The notes beneath the pieces were generated by a model, which was not told where the DNA came from, did no database searches, and worked only from the letters and a program-made list of their open reading frames with translations. From the NCBI RefSeq assembly GCF_017742835.1, contig NZ_CP072392.1, positions 4,735,597 through 4,799,596 of the forward strand: DNA of 64,000 nucleotides, given 5' to 3'. Source of the stretch: Aquabacter sp. L1I39 (lineage in GTDB: Bacteria; Pseudomonadota; Alphaproteobacteria; Rhizobiales; Xanthobacteraceae). Positions 41,793 through 51,287 of the stretch are shown here, in pieces. A program made the translations under genes and the position numbers. Positions within the stretch are counted from its first letter, which is position 1. Every line of letters begins with the position of its first letter.

Positions 41793-42296
41793 ATGCCCGC
41801 TCGCGCCGTGATCCGCCCTCTCGCCTCTGGCCTTGCCTGCGCCCTTCTTCTCGGGGGGCCGGTGGCGGCCCTGCCGGCGCATGCAGCGTCCAGCCCTCAG
41901 ACGGCCCAGACCACCACCGCCCCCGTCCCGCTGCCGCCCGCCGCGCCTGCCGCCCCAGGCGCGGCGCCCAAATCCAGCACCCCCACCGTCAAGACCGAGC
42001 CGCCGGTGCCGGCCGGCCCAGCGGCCGGGGTGAAGGAGACGGACCTGGCGCTGGCCTGCAAGGACCGGGCGCTCACCATTCTGAAGCAGCGCTCCCCCTC
42101 CATCGAGGACATCTTCATCGACATGGACGGCCTGACCATCGCCGAGGCCGACCTTGCCGTGGGCAACACCAAGATCCGCAATGTGCTGATGGGTGAGGCC
42201 TATATCCAGCGCGACCGCAGCGACAAGGTGCACCGCTTCCTCTGCCTGACAGGCGAGGGCGACACGGTGCTGCTGACCTTCCTGACCGAGCGCTGA
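41793..42296 (+). CDS. Secreted protein of unknown function with proline/alanine-rich linker
   Basis: 167 residues. The signal peptide (about 1-32) ends PAHAAS. A Pro/Ala/Thr-rich linker (about 35-80) leads to a compact C-terminal domain of about 85 residues with a conserved-looking pair of cysteines (ALACKDRA and RFLCLTGEG) and GEAYIQRDRSDKVHR. The name of this domain is not known to me. The start at 41793 has GGAGATCGCC upstream. It ends 13 bases before the convergent LDAGTGPDR-family gene. Confidence 0.6.
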   Translation: MPARAVIRPLASGLACALLLGGPVAALPAHAASSPQTAQTTTAPVPLPPAAPAAPGAAPKSSTPTVKTEPPVPAGPAAGVKETDLALACKDRALTILKQRSPSIEDIFIDMDGLTIAEADLAVGNTKIRNVLMGEAYIQRDRSDKVHRFLCLTGEGDTVLLTFLTER

Positions 42297-42309
42297 GGGC
42301 GCCTGAGCC

Positions 42310-42870
42310 TCACTGGCGGGCGATGCAGCGCTCCGGCCCGCTGGCGCTGCGCGCGAGGCCCGGCAGGCGTACCGTCACCTGACGGGCGAGCGCCGGCGCC
42401 AGGCCATTGGCGGTGATGCTGGCGAAATCCTTGCAATTGCTTGCGTCCGCAGTACCGCCCACTTCCCAGAACGTGACGGATTGGGGCGTGATGGTCAGGG
42501 GCTGGTCGTCGTCATAGTCGCTGGTGAGAAGGGTGCGTCGGGTGGCGAGGTCATAAAGACGCACTTGCCGATCGGGGCCCGTGCCCGCGTCCAGCACCAG
42601 CACGGCGCCAGCCAGCCCCTTCACATAGAAGGCATCATCGGCCCCGCCCACCCTGAAGCCGCCTGCCGTCTTCAGGGTGCAGGTGGCGGAGGGGCCGGAA
42701 TGGACGACGATGTCGGAGCCGACCGACTGCGTCCGCTCCCGATAGGCCACCTTGAACCCCGCCCCTTCCAGGCATTTCGGGCGGTTGGCAGCCTCTGCCG
42801 GGCCCATGAAAGCGGCAGCGAGCAGCACAGCCAGGAGGCTGCCTGCACGGTGTGCGTGGTCGTGACTCAT
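42310..42870 (-). CDS. Secreted protein of unknown function, LDAGTGPDR family (copy 2)
   Basis: 186 residues from the ATG at 42870 (MSHDHAHRAGS), with a signal peptide ending GPAEAANR. It shares motif order with the protein at 11466-12074: an N-terminal Cys, VGSDIVVHSGPSATC, VLVLDAGTGPDR, VTFWEV, NCKDFA and a Cys near the end (ERCIARQ). I take both as members of one small secreted family with disulfides; the function is unknown. It begins 26 bases after the end of the receptor gene on the same strand, so the two may form an operon in which this protein works with a periplasmic sensor. Confidence 0.7.
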   Translation of the reverse strand: MSHDHAHRAGSLLAVLLAAAFMGPAEAANRPKCLEGAGFKVAYRERTQSVGSDIVVHSGPSATCTLKTAGGFRVGGADDAFYVKGLAGAVLVLDAGTGPDRQVRLYDLATRRTLLTSDYDDDQPLTITPQSVTFWEVGGTADASNCKDFASITANGLAPALARQVTVRLPGLARSASGPERCIARQ

Positions 42871-42896
42871 CCGGATTTCGTCCCTGCCCTGCGGCC

Positions 42897-44579
42897 TCAC
42901 GTCTTGCTGGGATCGCGCCGGACCAAAGCGGCAGGCAGCCACAGCACCGCCACAACCGTCTGCGGGTCGGGGGTGCGCACCTGCAGCGCGCCGTCGCTGG
43001 CCTCGGCGAAATTCTCAACCAGCCGCAGGCGGGTCTCGCTGCGCATGCTGGCATCCCGCACGGTGCCATCCTCCCCGGTGAGGCGGAATTCCACCCGCAC
43101 ATAATCCCCGAGCGGCACGGGCGCCTCGGTGCCGGCGCGCACCTGGCGGCGGTCGGGGCTCGCCACGAGCCGCGAGCCGGAGGGTCCCATTTCCCTGAGG
43201 CCGAGCACAAGGTCCACGAGGGCGACGTCCAGGCGCTCGGGGTCCACGAACACGTCCAGCAGCGGCTCGCTGGGTGGAAGGGAGACAAACAGGCGCGGCC
43301 AGACAGCCCCGAGCAGCAGCTTGCGCAGATCCTCCAGCGCCACCGCCATGTTCACGATGCGCGCTTGCCCGCCGCGGCTGCGCAGGGCAGAGACGAGCCG
43401 CTGCGCCACTTCCACGCCGTGGGACGCGCCCTCCAGCGTATCGCCGAGGTCCGGCCCCGGCCCCTCGGTGGCATGGCGGCGGCTCACCGCCAGCGCGTTC
43501 AGCACCAGGGACAGAATGGTGTCGAGACCCCGCAGCCCCACGCTCGGCAGGCGCTCGGCCGCCACCAGGCTTTCGGCGGGCCCGGCTTCGGCGGCCTGCC
43601 AGGCGAACTCCTCCTCCAGGTCCCGACGGCGGCGCCCCGCAAGGCTGAAGGCGGTCACGACGGCGAGGCTGCTCCCCAGGGCGGCAAGTCCGTAGCCGGT
43701 CGTGCGGCGATACCATTCGTCCAGGACGTCGGCCTCGCTGACGGCATAGAGCATAGCGAGGCCCGCATGGGGCAAGGTGCGGAAGGCGGCCATACCGCGC
43801 GAGCGGTCGGGAAAGACATAGTCGGACAGGATGCCCGAGTCATGGTTCCGCAGCATGGCGGCAAGACCGGGGACAGGCACCGGGCTCTCCCCGGCGGTGC
43901 GCCCATCGGGCGAACGGAAGATGGCGGTGCCGTCCGGCCGCACCAGGGCGGCCGTGACATTGGTGCCGGACATGGCGGCATTGCGATACAGGGTATGAAA
44001 ATATTCGGGGAAAATGGTCACCGCCAGCACACCGGCAAAGGCGCCGCCGCGGGACACGGGCCGGCTCGCAGCGAACGAGACCGAGCGGGTGAACGGCCCG
44101 CGATAGGGCAGCGAGAAATGCAGCCCCTCCTGCCCCGCCTTCCCTGCGGTGTAATATTCCCGCGTGCGGGCATCATAGGGCGGAATGGGGAAGGACCGGC
44201 TGGACGACGCCACATAGCCGTCGGCATCCACCAGGAAGACCGAATCCATATAGGGAAAGCGTCGCTGCATGTCGGCCAGCAGCTTGTGCGTGCCCTTGTC
44301 GTCGCGCAGCTCACTCACCGGGCGCTCGGCAATGGCGCAGTCGATCTGCTCCAGGGCCAGTTCAATGGAGGAGAAGACGGCGTCCGCCTGCTCGGCCATG
44401 ACATAGGCGCCCGCCAGCACCTCGGCGCGCGCGGCGCGCATTTCCCGGGAATAGTCCCACCAGGCGGTGAGGCCGAACAGCACAAGAGGCAGAGCGGCGC
44501 ACGCTCCCAGAGCGATCGGTCGCCAGCGATCCGCGCGCGCCTCCTCGCGCCTGCCGTTCTGCATCGATCCGGAGCTCAT
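42897..44579 (-). CDS. dCache-type membrane receptor with a degenerate kinase-like cytoplasmic domain
   Basis: About 560 residues from the ATG at 44579. One helix (about 22-42) leads to a periplasmic dCache/PDC domain (about 45-300) with FPYMDSVFLVDADGYVASSS, quoted in part, and AASRPVSRGGAFAGVLAV. A second helix follows (about 310-330). The cytoplasmic part (about 350-560) matches the layout of hybrid-kinase transmitters of the H-D-F-N-N type, but the His box is replaced by LRGLDTILSLVL. In the ATPase part, DPERLDVALVDLVLGLREMG lacks the N-box asparagines, and no G1 or G2 glycine box is seen. It therefore probably cannot phosphorylate itself and may act as a pseudo-kinase receptor. It is upstream of a secreted-protein gene. 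Confidence 0.65.
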   Translation of the reverse strand: MSSGSMQNGRREEARADRWRPIALGACAALPLVLFGLTAWWDYSREMRAARAEVLAGAYVMAEQADAVFSSIELALEQIDCAIAERPVSELRDDKGTHKLLADMQRRFPYMDSVFLVDADGYVASSSRSFPIPPYDARTREYYTAGKAGQEGLHFSLPYRGPFTRSVSFAASRPVSRGGAFAGVLAVTIFPEYFHTLYRNAAMSGTNVTAALVRPDGTAIFRSPDGRTAGESPVPVPGLAAMLRNHDSGILSDYVFPDRSRGMAAFRTLPHAGLAMLYAVSEADVLDEWYRRTTGYGLAALGSSLAVVTAFSLAGRRRRDLEEEFAWQAAEAGPAESLVAAERLPSVGLRGLDTILSLVLNALAVSRRHATEGPGPDLGDTLEGASHGVEVAQRLVSALRSRGGQARIVNMAVALEDLRKLLLGAVWPRLFVSLPPSEPLLDVFVDPERLDVALVDLVLGLREMGPSGSRLVASPDRRQVRAGTEAPVPLGDYVRVEFRLTGEDGTVRDASMRSETRLRLVENFAEASDGALQVRTPDPQTVVAVLWLPAALVRRDPSKT

Positions 44580-44684
44580 CACCCGTCTCACCCCGCGGAG
44601 ACGGCCGCAGAATAGGCGACCGTGTCCCGCAACGCCACCGCTCATGCCCGGCAGCGCGAGACGCGCACGCAGCCGTGAGCGGTC

Positions 44685-45674
44685 TCAGCCTTCTCCCAGC
44701 AGCGCCAGGGCATTGGCGGCGCCGATCCTGTCGCGTTCCGCCGCCGAGAGGCCCGGCACCGCATCCAGGCTGGCCAGCGGAGTCTCGTCGCCCATGTCGA
44801 AGGGGGCATCGGTGCCGAGGCACACATGGTCGGCGCCCACCACGTCGATCAGGTGGCGCAGCGCCTGGGCATCGAACAGCACGGTGTCGAAATAGAGGGT
44901 CTTCAGCAGCGCCTTGGGCGAGGTGGTGGTCTTCACCTTCGGCTCGGCTCGCACCTTCTGGCCATGCTCCAGCCGCCCGATCTGGTAGGGCGCATAGCCC
45001 CCGCCATGGGCGGCGAGGATCTTCAGGCCCGCCAGCTCGTCCAGCGCGCCGGAGAAGATGAGGTGGGAGATGGCGAGCGTGGTGTCGAACGGATTGCCTG
45101 CCAGATTGGTGAGGTAATAATCCTCCAGCCCCGCCTTCGAGCCCACATAATAGGGATGGATGAAGACCAGCACGTCCAATTCCCGCGCCCGGCGCAGGAA
45201 GGGTCGGAAGCGGGGATCGGCCAGTTGCACCCCCTCGATGGTGGTGCCGATCTCCACCGCCTTGAAGCCCAGCTCGTTCACCGCCCGCTCCAGCTCGGCC
45301 ACCGCCAATTCTGGATGCTGCATGGGCACGGAGGCCATGCCCCGCAGCCGGTCGGGGGCGGCGGCGACGAACTCGGCAATGCCGTCATTCACGAGGCGCG
45401 CGGCTTTCGCGGCGAGCTCGGCGGGCGCCCAGTAATAGAACATGGGCGGGGCGGTGGAGACCACCGAGAGGTCGAGCCCCTTGCGGTCCATGGCGGCGAG
45501 CTTGGCGGCGGGGTCCAGGAACTCGTCGAACAGGGGATAGACATAGCCCTGGTCGTGCACCATGCGGCGATGCCCCTCGGCGCCCTCGATGCGGGCGGCA
45601 AACCCCTTTCCGTCGGCGGCGATGGCCTCGACGATGGTGCGGGGGATGGCGTGGCTGTGCAGGTCGACGCGCAT
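44685..45674 (-). CDS. ACMSD-like amidohydrolase-superfamily decarboxylase/hydrolase
   Basis: 329 residues, the usual size of the Amidohydrolase_2/ACMSD group. Metal ligands are visible in DLHSHAIP (H6 and H8), VFIHPYYVG, ILAAHGGGYAPY and the catalytic Asp in CLGTDAPFDMG. Relatives decarboxylate 2-amino-3-carboxymuconate semialdehyde or aromatic acids without a redox cofactor; some hydrolyse lactones or amides. It is the last gene of the minus-strand catabolic operon, 98 bases after the amidase gene. In that setting, removal of a carboxyl group from a ring-cleavage product is plausible, but the substrate is unknown. Confidence 0.85.
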   Translation of the reverse strand: MRVDLHSHAIPRTIVEAIAADGKGFAARIEGAEGHRRMVHDQGYVYPLFDEFLDPAAKLAAMDRKGLDLSVVSTAPPMFYYWAPAELAAKAARLVNDGIAEFVAAAPDRLRGMASVPMQHPELAVAELERAVNELGFKAVEIGTTIEGVQLADPRFRPFLRRARELDVLVFIHPYYVGSKAGLEDYYLTNLAGNPFDTTLAISHLIFSGALDELAGLKILAAHGGGYAPYQIGRLEHGQKVRAEPKVKTTTSPKALLKTLYFDTVLFDAQALRHLIDVVGADHVCLGTDAPFDMGDETPLASLDAVPGLSAAERDRIGAANALALLGEG

Positions 45675-45772
45675 GGGGACGTCCTCTTCTTGCGCGGCGC
45701 CGGGGGTCGGCGCGCGGGACAGGGGGATGGGGATGTCGCGGCGAAGGCCCTAAGGGCGCTTCGCCGACCGGC

Positions 45773-47206
45773 TCAGGCGACCCCGCAGCCGGGCGGGACG
45801 CGGGTGTGGAAGTCGGTCACCCGCTGGTAGGCATCCGCCGCCCGCAGCAGGAGCGCCTCCGAGAAGGGACGGCCCACCAATTGGAACGAGGCTGGCAACA
45901 TGCCCGGAGTGAAGCCACACGGCACCGCCACCGCCGGCAGGCCGAGATAATTCAGGCCCCTTGTGCAATGGGTGACGCGGCCGAGCGCCGCCGCCACCGC
46001 TTCCGGTGCGCCTTCGGTGGTCTCGGCAATGGTGGGCACGGGCACGGCGAGGGTCGGAAGAAAGGCCATGTCGGCTTCCCCCATGGCCCCGGCGATCCAG
46101 GCGGCGCAGGCGCGCGCCCGCATCATCAGCGCCTCGGCATAGCGGAGCGCGGGATAGGCGAGGCCCGGCAGGATGCGGGCGAGCACCTGGGGGGCGTAAT
46201 CCTGCGGGCGCGCCTCGATATAAGCGCGATGGAGGGTGGCCGCCTCCACCGACATGAGCACCTGCATGGCGGCGTTCACGTAGGCCATGCCGCCCATGTC
46301 CTCGCCGATCCGCGTCTCGATGATCCGCGCGCCCCGGTCCCGCAAGACGGCGACGGCCTCGTCCAGGAGGGCGAGGATTTCGGGCGTGGCGGCCGGGCGG
46401 TAATAGTCCTGGGGCACGGCGATGGTCAGGCCGGACAGGTCCCCGCTGAGCCCCGCCTCATAGTCGCGCACGGGCGCGGAGAGGCTGGCGCCGTCGCTGG
46501 GGCTGGGACCGGCGATGACCGAGAGCAGCCGGGCGGCATCGCGCGCGCTCCGGGCGAGCGGGCCGATGGTGTCGAGGCTGGGCGAGAGCGGCATGGCGCC
46601 GGCCAGCGGCACGAGGCCATGGGTGGGCTTCACCCCCGTGAGGCCGCACATGGCGGAGGGATGGCGGATGGAACCGCCCGTATCGGAACCGAGCGCTGCG
46701 GGCACGAGCCGCGCCGCCACGGCCGCACCCGATCCGGAGGACGATCCGCCCGAGCAATGGTCGAGGCTCCACGGGTTGCGCCCGTGGCCGTAATGGATGT
46801 TGTAGCCGGTGGGCGAGAGGGCAAACTCCGCAAGGTGCAGCGTGCCGAGATCCACCGCCCCGGCGGCATCCAGGCGCTCCAGCGCCACGGCAGTCTCGTC
46901 CGGCACCACGTCCTTGCGGATGATGGAGCCGCCGGAGCAGGGGCGGCCGGCGCGATAGAACAGATCCTTATGGGCCATGGGCACGCCCGCAAGCGGACCC
47001 AGGACTTCGCCACGGGCGCGGGCACGGTCCACGACGCGGGCGGCTTCGAGGGCGAAGTCCAGGTCAAGGCGCACCACGGCATTGAAGCGCGGGCCCAGCG
47101 TCGCGAGGCGCTCATGGGCCGCCTTGGCCGCCGCCTCGGCACTCACCGCGCCACTGGCCACCGCCTCGGCTACCTCCACCACCCCCAGTTCATGAACCGC
47201 GCTCAT
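45773..47206 (-). CDS. Amidase-signature family hydrolase
   Basis: 477 residues. The Ser-cisSer-Lys triad is complete: Lys80 in VPMAHKDLF, Ser155 in HCSGGSSSGSGAA and the nucleophile Ser179 in GSDTGGSIRHPS. The Ser155-Ser179 spacing of 24 matches FAAH and GatA. The protein is soluble and has no signal. Members cleave linear amides, for example half-amides of dicarboxylic acids, carbamates or allophanate. Its start overlaps the stop of the 80-codon gene upstream (ATGA), like AtzF/AtzE-type amidases paired with a small protein. Part of a 13-gene operon with an ABC importer. Substrate unknown. Confidence 0.92.
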   Translation of the reverse strand: MSAVHELGVVEVAEAVASGAVSAEAAAKAAHERLATLGPRFNAVVRLDLDFALEAARVVDRARARGEVLGPLAGVPMAHKDLFYRAGRPCSGGSIIRKDVVPDETAVALERLDAAGAVDLGTLHLAEFALSPTGYNIHYGHGRNPWSLDHCSGGSSSGSGAAVAARLVPAALGSDTGGSIRHPSAMCGLTGVKPTHGLVPLAGAMPLSPSLDTIGPLARSARDAARLLSVIAGPSPSDGASLSAPVRDYEAGLSGDLSGLTIAVPQDYYRPAATPEILALLDEAVAVLRDRGARIIETRIGEDMGGMAYVNAAMQVLMSVEAATLHRAYIEARPQDYAPQVLARILPGLAYPALRYAEALMMRARACAAWIAGAMGEADMAFLPTLAVPVPTIAETTEGAPEAVAAALGRVTHCTRGLNYLGLPAVAVPCGFTPGMLPASFQLVGRPFSEALLLRAADAYQRVTDFHTRVPPGCGVA

Positions 47207-47445
47207 GCCCGCTCCTCCCCCGCCTCGTCGGCGGGCTCGGCGGCACGGAACTGCGCCTTCAGGGTCTCAAAACTCCAGGGCGCGGCATCAAAGGGCAGAT
47301 GGGCATCCGCCGTCGCCCGCACCACGCCGTTCATGGCGACCGCCACCGCTCGCAGAGGCGGCAAAAGAGCGGACTCGAAATGCACGCCGTTCCACTCCGC
47401 CATCAAGGCACGCATATGGTCGGTGGGCATGTCGTCTGTCGCCAT
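47203..47445 (-). CDS. Small protein, possible AtzG-like partner of the amidase
   Basis: 80 residues: an acidic start (MATDDMPTDHMRALMAEWNG), a central helix with PPLRAVAVAMNGVVRA, and an acidic C-terminus (FRAAEPADEAGEERA). The stop overlaps the amidase start by 4 bases, so the two are translationally coupled. In other bacteria AtzG-like (DUF4089) proteins of 60-90 residues form a heterotetramer with amidases such as AtzE and stabilise them. The size, position and -EPAxE- ending are similar, but sequence likeness by eye is weak. It could equally be an unrelated small subunit. Confidence 0.5.
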   Translation of the reverse strand: MATDDMPTDHMRALMAEWNGVHFESALLPPLRAVAVAMNGVVRATADAHLPFDAAPWSFETLKAQFRAAEPADEAGEERA

Positions 47446-47454
47446 GGCTGCCCC

Positions 47455-48151
47455 TCAATGCACGCCGAGGAAGCGCGTGAGCGCCTTCGGGTCAGCCGCG
47501 ACGGTGGCCGCGTCCGCCTCATAGACCATGCGCCCGGTCTCCAGGATGGAGACCCGATCCGCCACCGCCAGCGCGCTATAAAGGTTCTGCTCCACCAAGA
47601 GGATGGACAGGCCCGCCTGCTTCAGCTCCGCGATGATGGCCTCCAAATGCTGCACCATCACCGGCGCCAGCCCCTCGGAGGGCTCGTCCATGAGGATGAG
47701 TTCAGGATCGATCATCAGCGCGCGGGCCACCGCCAGCATCTGCCGCTCGCCGCCGGAAAGCTGGTTGCCATAATGATGGCGCCGCTCGCCGAGGCGGGGA
47801 AACAGCTCGAAGGCTTTCGCCACCGTCCAGCCCTCGCGCACGTTCGCCGCCTTCAGCACGGTGAGGTGCTCGGTGACGGTGAGCGAGGGGAAGAGCCGCC
47901 GGCCCTGCGGTACCAAGGCGATGCCGCGCTTGGCGATCTCGTGCGGGGCGACGCCCTTGATGGACTGGCCCTTCCAGATCACCTCGCCCTCGCCCACCCG
48001 GGGCGGGGAGAGGTTCATGATGGAGCGGATGAGCGTTGTCTTGCCCATGCCGTTTCGGCCGAGCAAAGCGAGCACTTCGCTCTTGCCCACGCTGAGGCTC
48101 GCCCCGTGCAGCACATGGGCGTCGCCGTAATAGGAGTGGATGTCGCGCACC

Positions 48152-48159
<8 letters not shown>
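47455..48159 (-). CDS. livF: Branched-chain-type ABC transporter ATPase, LivF-like
   Basis: 234 residues. Walker A is GRNGMGKTTLIRSIM, the signature LSGGERQMLAVARAL, and Walker B LILMDEPSEGL. The N-terminus LEVRDIHSYYGDAHVLHG is typical of LivF. It powers the importer with the LivG, LivH and LivM proteins encoded in the same operon. It overlaps the end of livG by 8 bases and is followed after 9 bases by the 80-codon gene. Confidence 0.94.
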
Positions 48160-48907
<748 letters not shown>

Positions 48908-49043
48908 GGCCCGAACTGCCTTTCAGTTCCGAAACGGCATCGGAGGGGAGGAAGGCCCCCGCGCCCGTGTCAGGGCTTTCGGGCGCGGGGGCCTCTTCCT
49001 GGGCCGGCGTCGGTGGATGCCGTGCCGGCCTGCGGAAGCGCGA

Positions 49044-50297
49044 TCAGGACTTCTTGATGCCCTGGAAGGTCCGCGAATAAGGCGGCTGTTTCATATAGGT
49101 CTCGGGGTCATAGGTCCAGAACTGAGACACGTTCGGGTAGGTGGTGACCGGAACGTTCCAGTATTTTCCGTCCTTGGCCTTGGTGACCTTGCGGATATAG
49201 ACGTCGTAGATGGGGTTGCCGTAGGCGTCGAGCTTGACCGGCTTGCCCAAGGGGGAGCCGGTGAGCGTCGTCTTCATCACGGCGTCGATCAGGACATCCT
49301 TGTCCGCTGCATTGCCGTTGATGGTCTTGAGCGCCTCGGACACCCACATGGCACCCGAATACATGGAGAAGCCGTAGAGCGAGGGCAGCTTGCCGTAGCG
49401 CTTCACATTCTCCGCCACGAACGCCTGGGTCACCGGTACGTCGGAGCCCTCAGCGAAATGGGCAGCGGAGACGATGCCGTCCACTTCATCGCCCATGGTG
49501 CGGATCACCGACTGGTCGGTGAGGTTCATGGCCCCCAGCATGGGGATCTGCCCCTTGAGGCCGAAATTGGCATATTGCTGCATGAGACGGGTGGCATCGG
49601 CCCCCGTCTCCATGGCGAACACGCAATCGACACCGAGATTCGCGATCTGGCCGAGATAGGGGCTGAAGTCGGAGGTGTTGAGCGGGTGCCAGAACTGGCC
49701 CAGCACCTGCCCGCCGCCTTCGGTGAAGGTCTGGCAGAATCCGCCGCACTGCTCATGCCCGAAGGTGTAGTCCTGGCTGATGGTGGCCACCTTCTTGTAG
49801 CCCTGCTTCAGCGCCCAGTCGGCCAGCGGCCGGGGGAACTGGCTGGCGGTGTAGCCGGCCACGCGGATCACATTCTTGATGCGCGCGCGCTGGGTGAGAT
49901 CATCGGCGGCGATGATCGGGATGAAATAGGGCACGCCATTGCCCTTCACGTAATTGGCCACCGCCAGGCCGGTATTGGCGAGCAGGTTGCCGAACAGGAA
50001 GTCCACCTTGGCCTGCTCCACCAGGCGGCGGGCCTTCTGGAGCGCGGTGTCCGGGTTGGAGGCGTCGTCCTCCACCACCACTTCCACCTTGCGGCCGGCC
50101 ACTTCGCCGCCCACGCTCTCGAAATACATGTTGAACCCATCCACCATCTCGCGCCCGCCGGAGGCGACGACGCCGGTCAGCGGCGCCATGAGGCCGATCT
50201 TGATGGGCGCGCCCTGCGCACGCGCCACATAGGGACTGGCCACGACGCCGGTGGCGGCGAGGGCGACGGAGGTCTTCAGAAACGTCCTGCGATCCAT
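49044..50297 (-). CDS. Branched-chain-type ABC transporter substrate-binding protein
   Basis: 417 residues with a twin-arginine signal (MDRRTFLKTSVALAATG, ending VARAQG). The mature protein has the type I periplasmic-binding fold: IKIGLMAPLTGVVASGGREM, NPDTALQKARRLVEQ, KKVATISQDYTFGHEQCGGF and a C-terminal lobe. It belongs to the LivK-like group that binds amino acids, amides, urea or aromatic acids. The ligand cannot be told from the sequence but is presumably the substrate of the catabolic enzymes in this operon. Confidence 0.92.
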   Translation of the reverse strand: MDRRTFLKTSVALAATGVVASPYVARAQGAPIKIGLMAPLTGVVASGGREMVDGFNMYFESVGGEVAGRKVEVVVEDDASNPDTALQKARRLVEQAKVDFLFGNLLANTGLAVANYVKGNGVPYFIPIIAADDLTQRARIKNVIRVAGYTASQFPRPLADWALKQGYKKVATISQDYTFGHEQCGGFCQTFTEGGGQVLGQFWHPLNTSDFSPYLGQIANLGVDCVFAMETGADATRLMQQYANFGLKGQIPMLGAMNLTDQSVIRTMGDEVDGIVSAAHFAEGSDVPVTQAFVAENVKRYGKLPSLYGFSMYSGAMWVSEALKTINGNAADKDVLIDAVMKTTLTGSPLGKPVKLDAYGNPIYDVYIRKVTKAKDGKYWNVPVTTYPNVSQFWTYDPETYMKQPPYSRTFQGIKKS

Positions 50298-50336
50298 AAC
50301 CCGCTCCTTCTGGTCTGTTGTCGTTGGCGGGCCGGT

Positions 50337-51287
50337 TCAGTGCCGGCCGCGCGATAGCAAATCCCGGACGCGACCGAGGATGCCCTCGGGCGCGAAAATC
50401 ATGGTGAGGACGAACATGAGGCCGAGCACGCTCATCCAGCGCTCGGTGTAGAGGCTGGCGAAATTCTCCAGCCCGATCACCACGCCCGCCCCGATGAAGG
50501 CACCGAACAGCGTGCCGATGCCGCCCGCCACCGCCATCAGCAGCCCTTCCACCGACTGGGAGAGGGCGACCGTGGAGGGGCTGGCGAACTCGTTGAACAG
50601 GGCATAGAGCGCCCCGGCGATGCCGGCGAAGAAGCCCGACACCGTGAAGGCCACGAACAGATGCAGCGAGACATTGTAGCCGAGCGCCCGCATGCGGCTT
50701 TCGCTGTCGCGGATGCCCCGCAGCGTGAGCCCGAAGGAGGAGCGCACGAAGCGCCACATGGCGAAGGCCACCACCGCCGCCACCGCGAAGACCACGTAAT
50801 AGAAATGCACATGGTCGGCGATGGCGCCGGGCCGCAGGCTGCCGCGCAGGCCGTTCTCGCCGCCGGTGACCGCTGTCCAGCGCAGGCACACGCCCCACAC
50901 GATCATGCCCAGCGCCAGGGTCAGCAGCAGGAAATAGACGCCGGAGGTGCGGATGGCGAGCAGCGCGAACACCGCCGCGACCAAAGTCGCCGCCACCACG
51001 CCGGCCGCCATGGCGAGGACCAGGTGCTCGCTCACATTGGTGTGCCAGTAGATGGTCACATAGGTGGCCACCCCGAAAATGGCGCCGTGGCACAGGGGCG
51101 TGCGGCCGGTATAGCCGGCCAGGATATCCACCGCCATGGCCAGCACGGCGAAGATGAGGATCTCGGTGAAGATGCTCACCTGATAGGTGGGCGCCACCAG
51201 CGGCACCAGCGCGAAGGCGAGCGCGCCGATGAGGACCGCGAGGCCACCGAGCCGGGCGGCGCGGGAGGAAGCAAGGAGGCCCGTCAT
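50337..51287 (-). CDS. livM: Branched-chain-type ABC transporter permease, LivM-like
   Basis: 316 residues with about ten hydrophobic helices. LivM hallmarks are DILAGYTGRTPLCHGAIFGVATY, quoted in part, and ALGYNVSLHLFVAFTVSGFFAGIAGALYA, also in part, plus GGIGTLFGAFIGAGVV. It overlaps the end of livH by 4 bases (ATGA) and is followed by the binding-protein gene after 39 bases. Together with LivH it forms the membrane channel. Confidence 0.94.
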   Translation of the reverse strand: MTGLLASSRAARLGGLAVLIGALAFALVPLVAPTYQVSIFTEILIFAVLAMAVDILAGYTGRTPLCHGAIFGVATYVTIYWHTNVSEHLVLAMAAGVVAATLVAAVFALLAIRTSGVYFLLLTLALGMIVWGVCLRWTAVTGGENGLRGSLRPGAIADHVHFYYVVFAVAAVVAFAMWRFVRSSFGLTLRGIRDSESRMRALGYNVSLHLFVAFTVSGFFAGIAGALYALFNEFASPSTVALSQSVEGLLMAVAGGIGTLFGAFIGAGVVIGLENFASLYTERWMSVLGLMFVLTMIFAPEGILGRVRDLLSRGRH

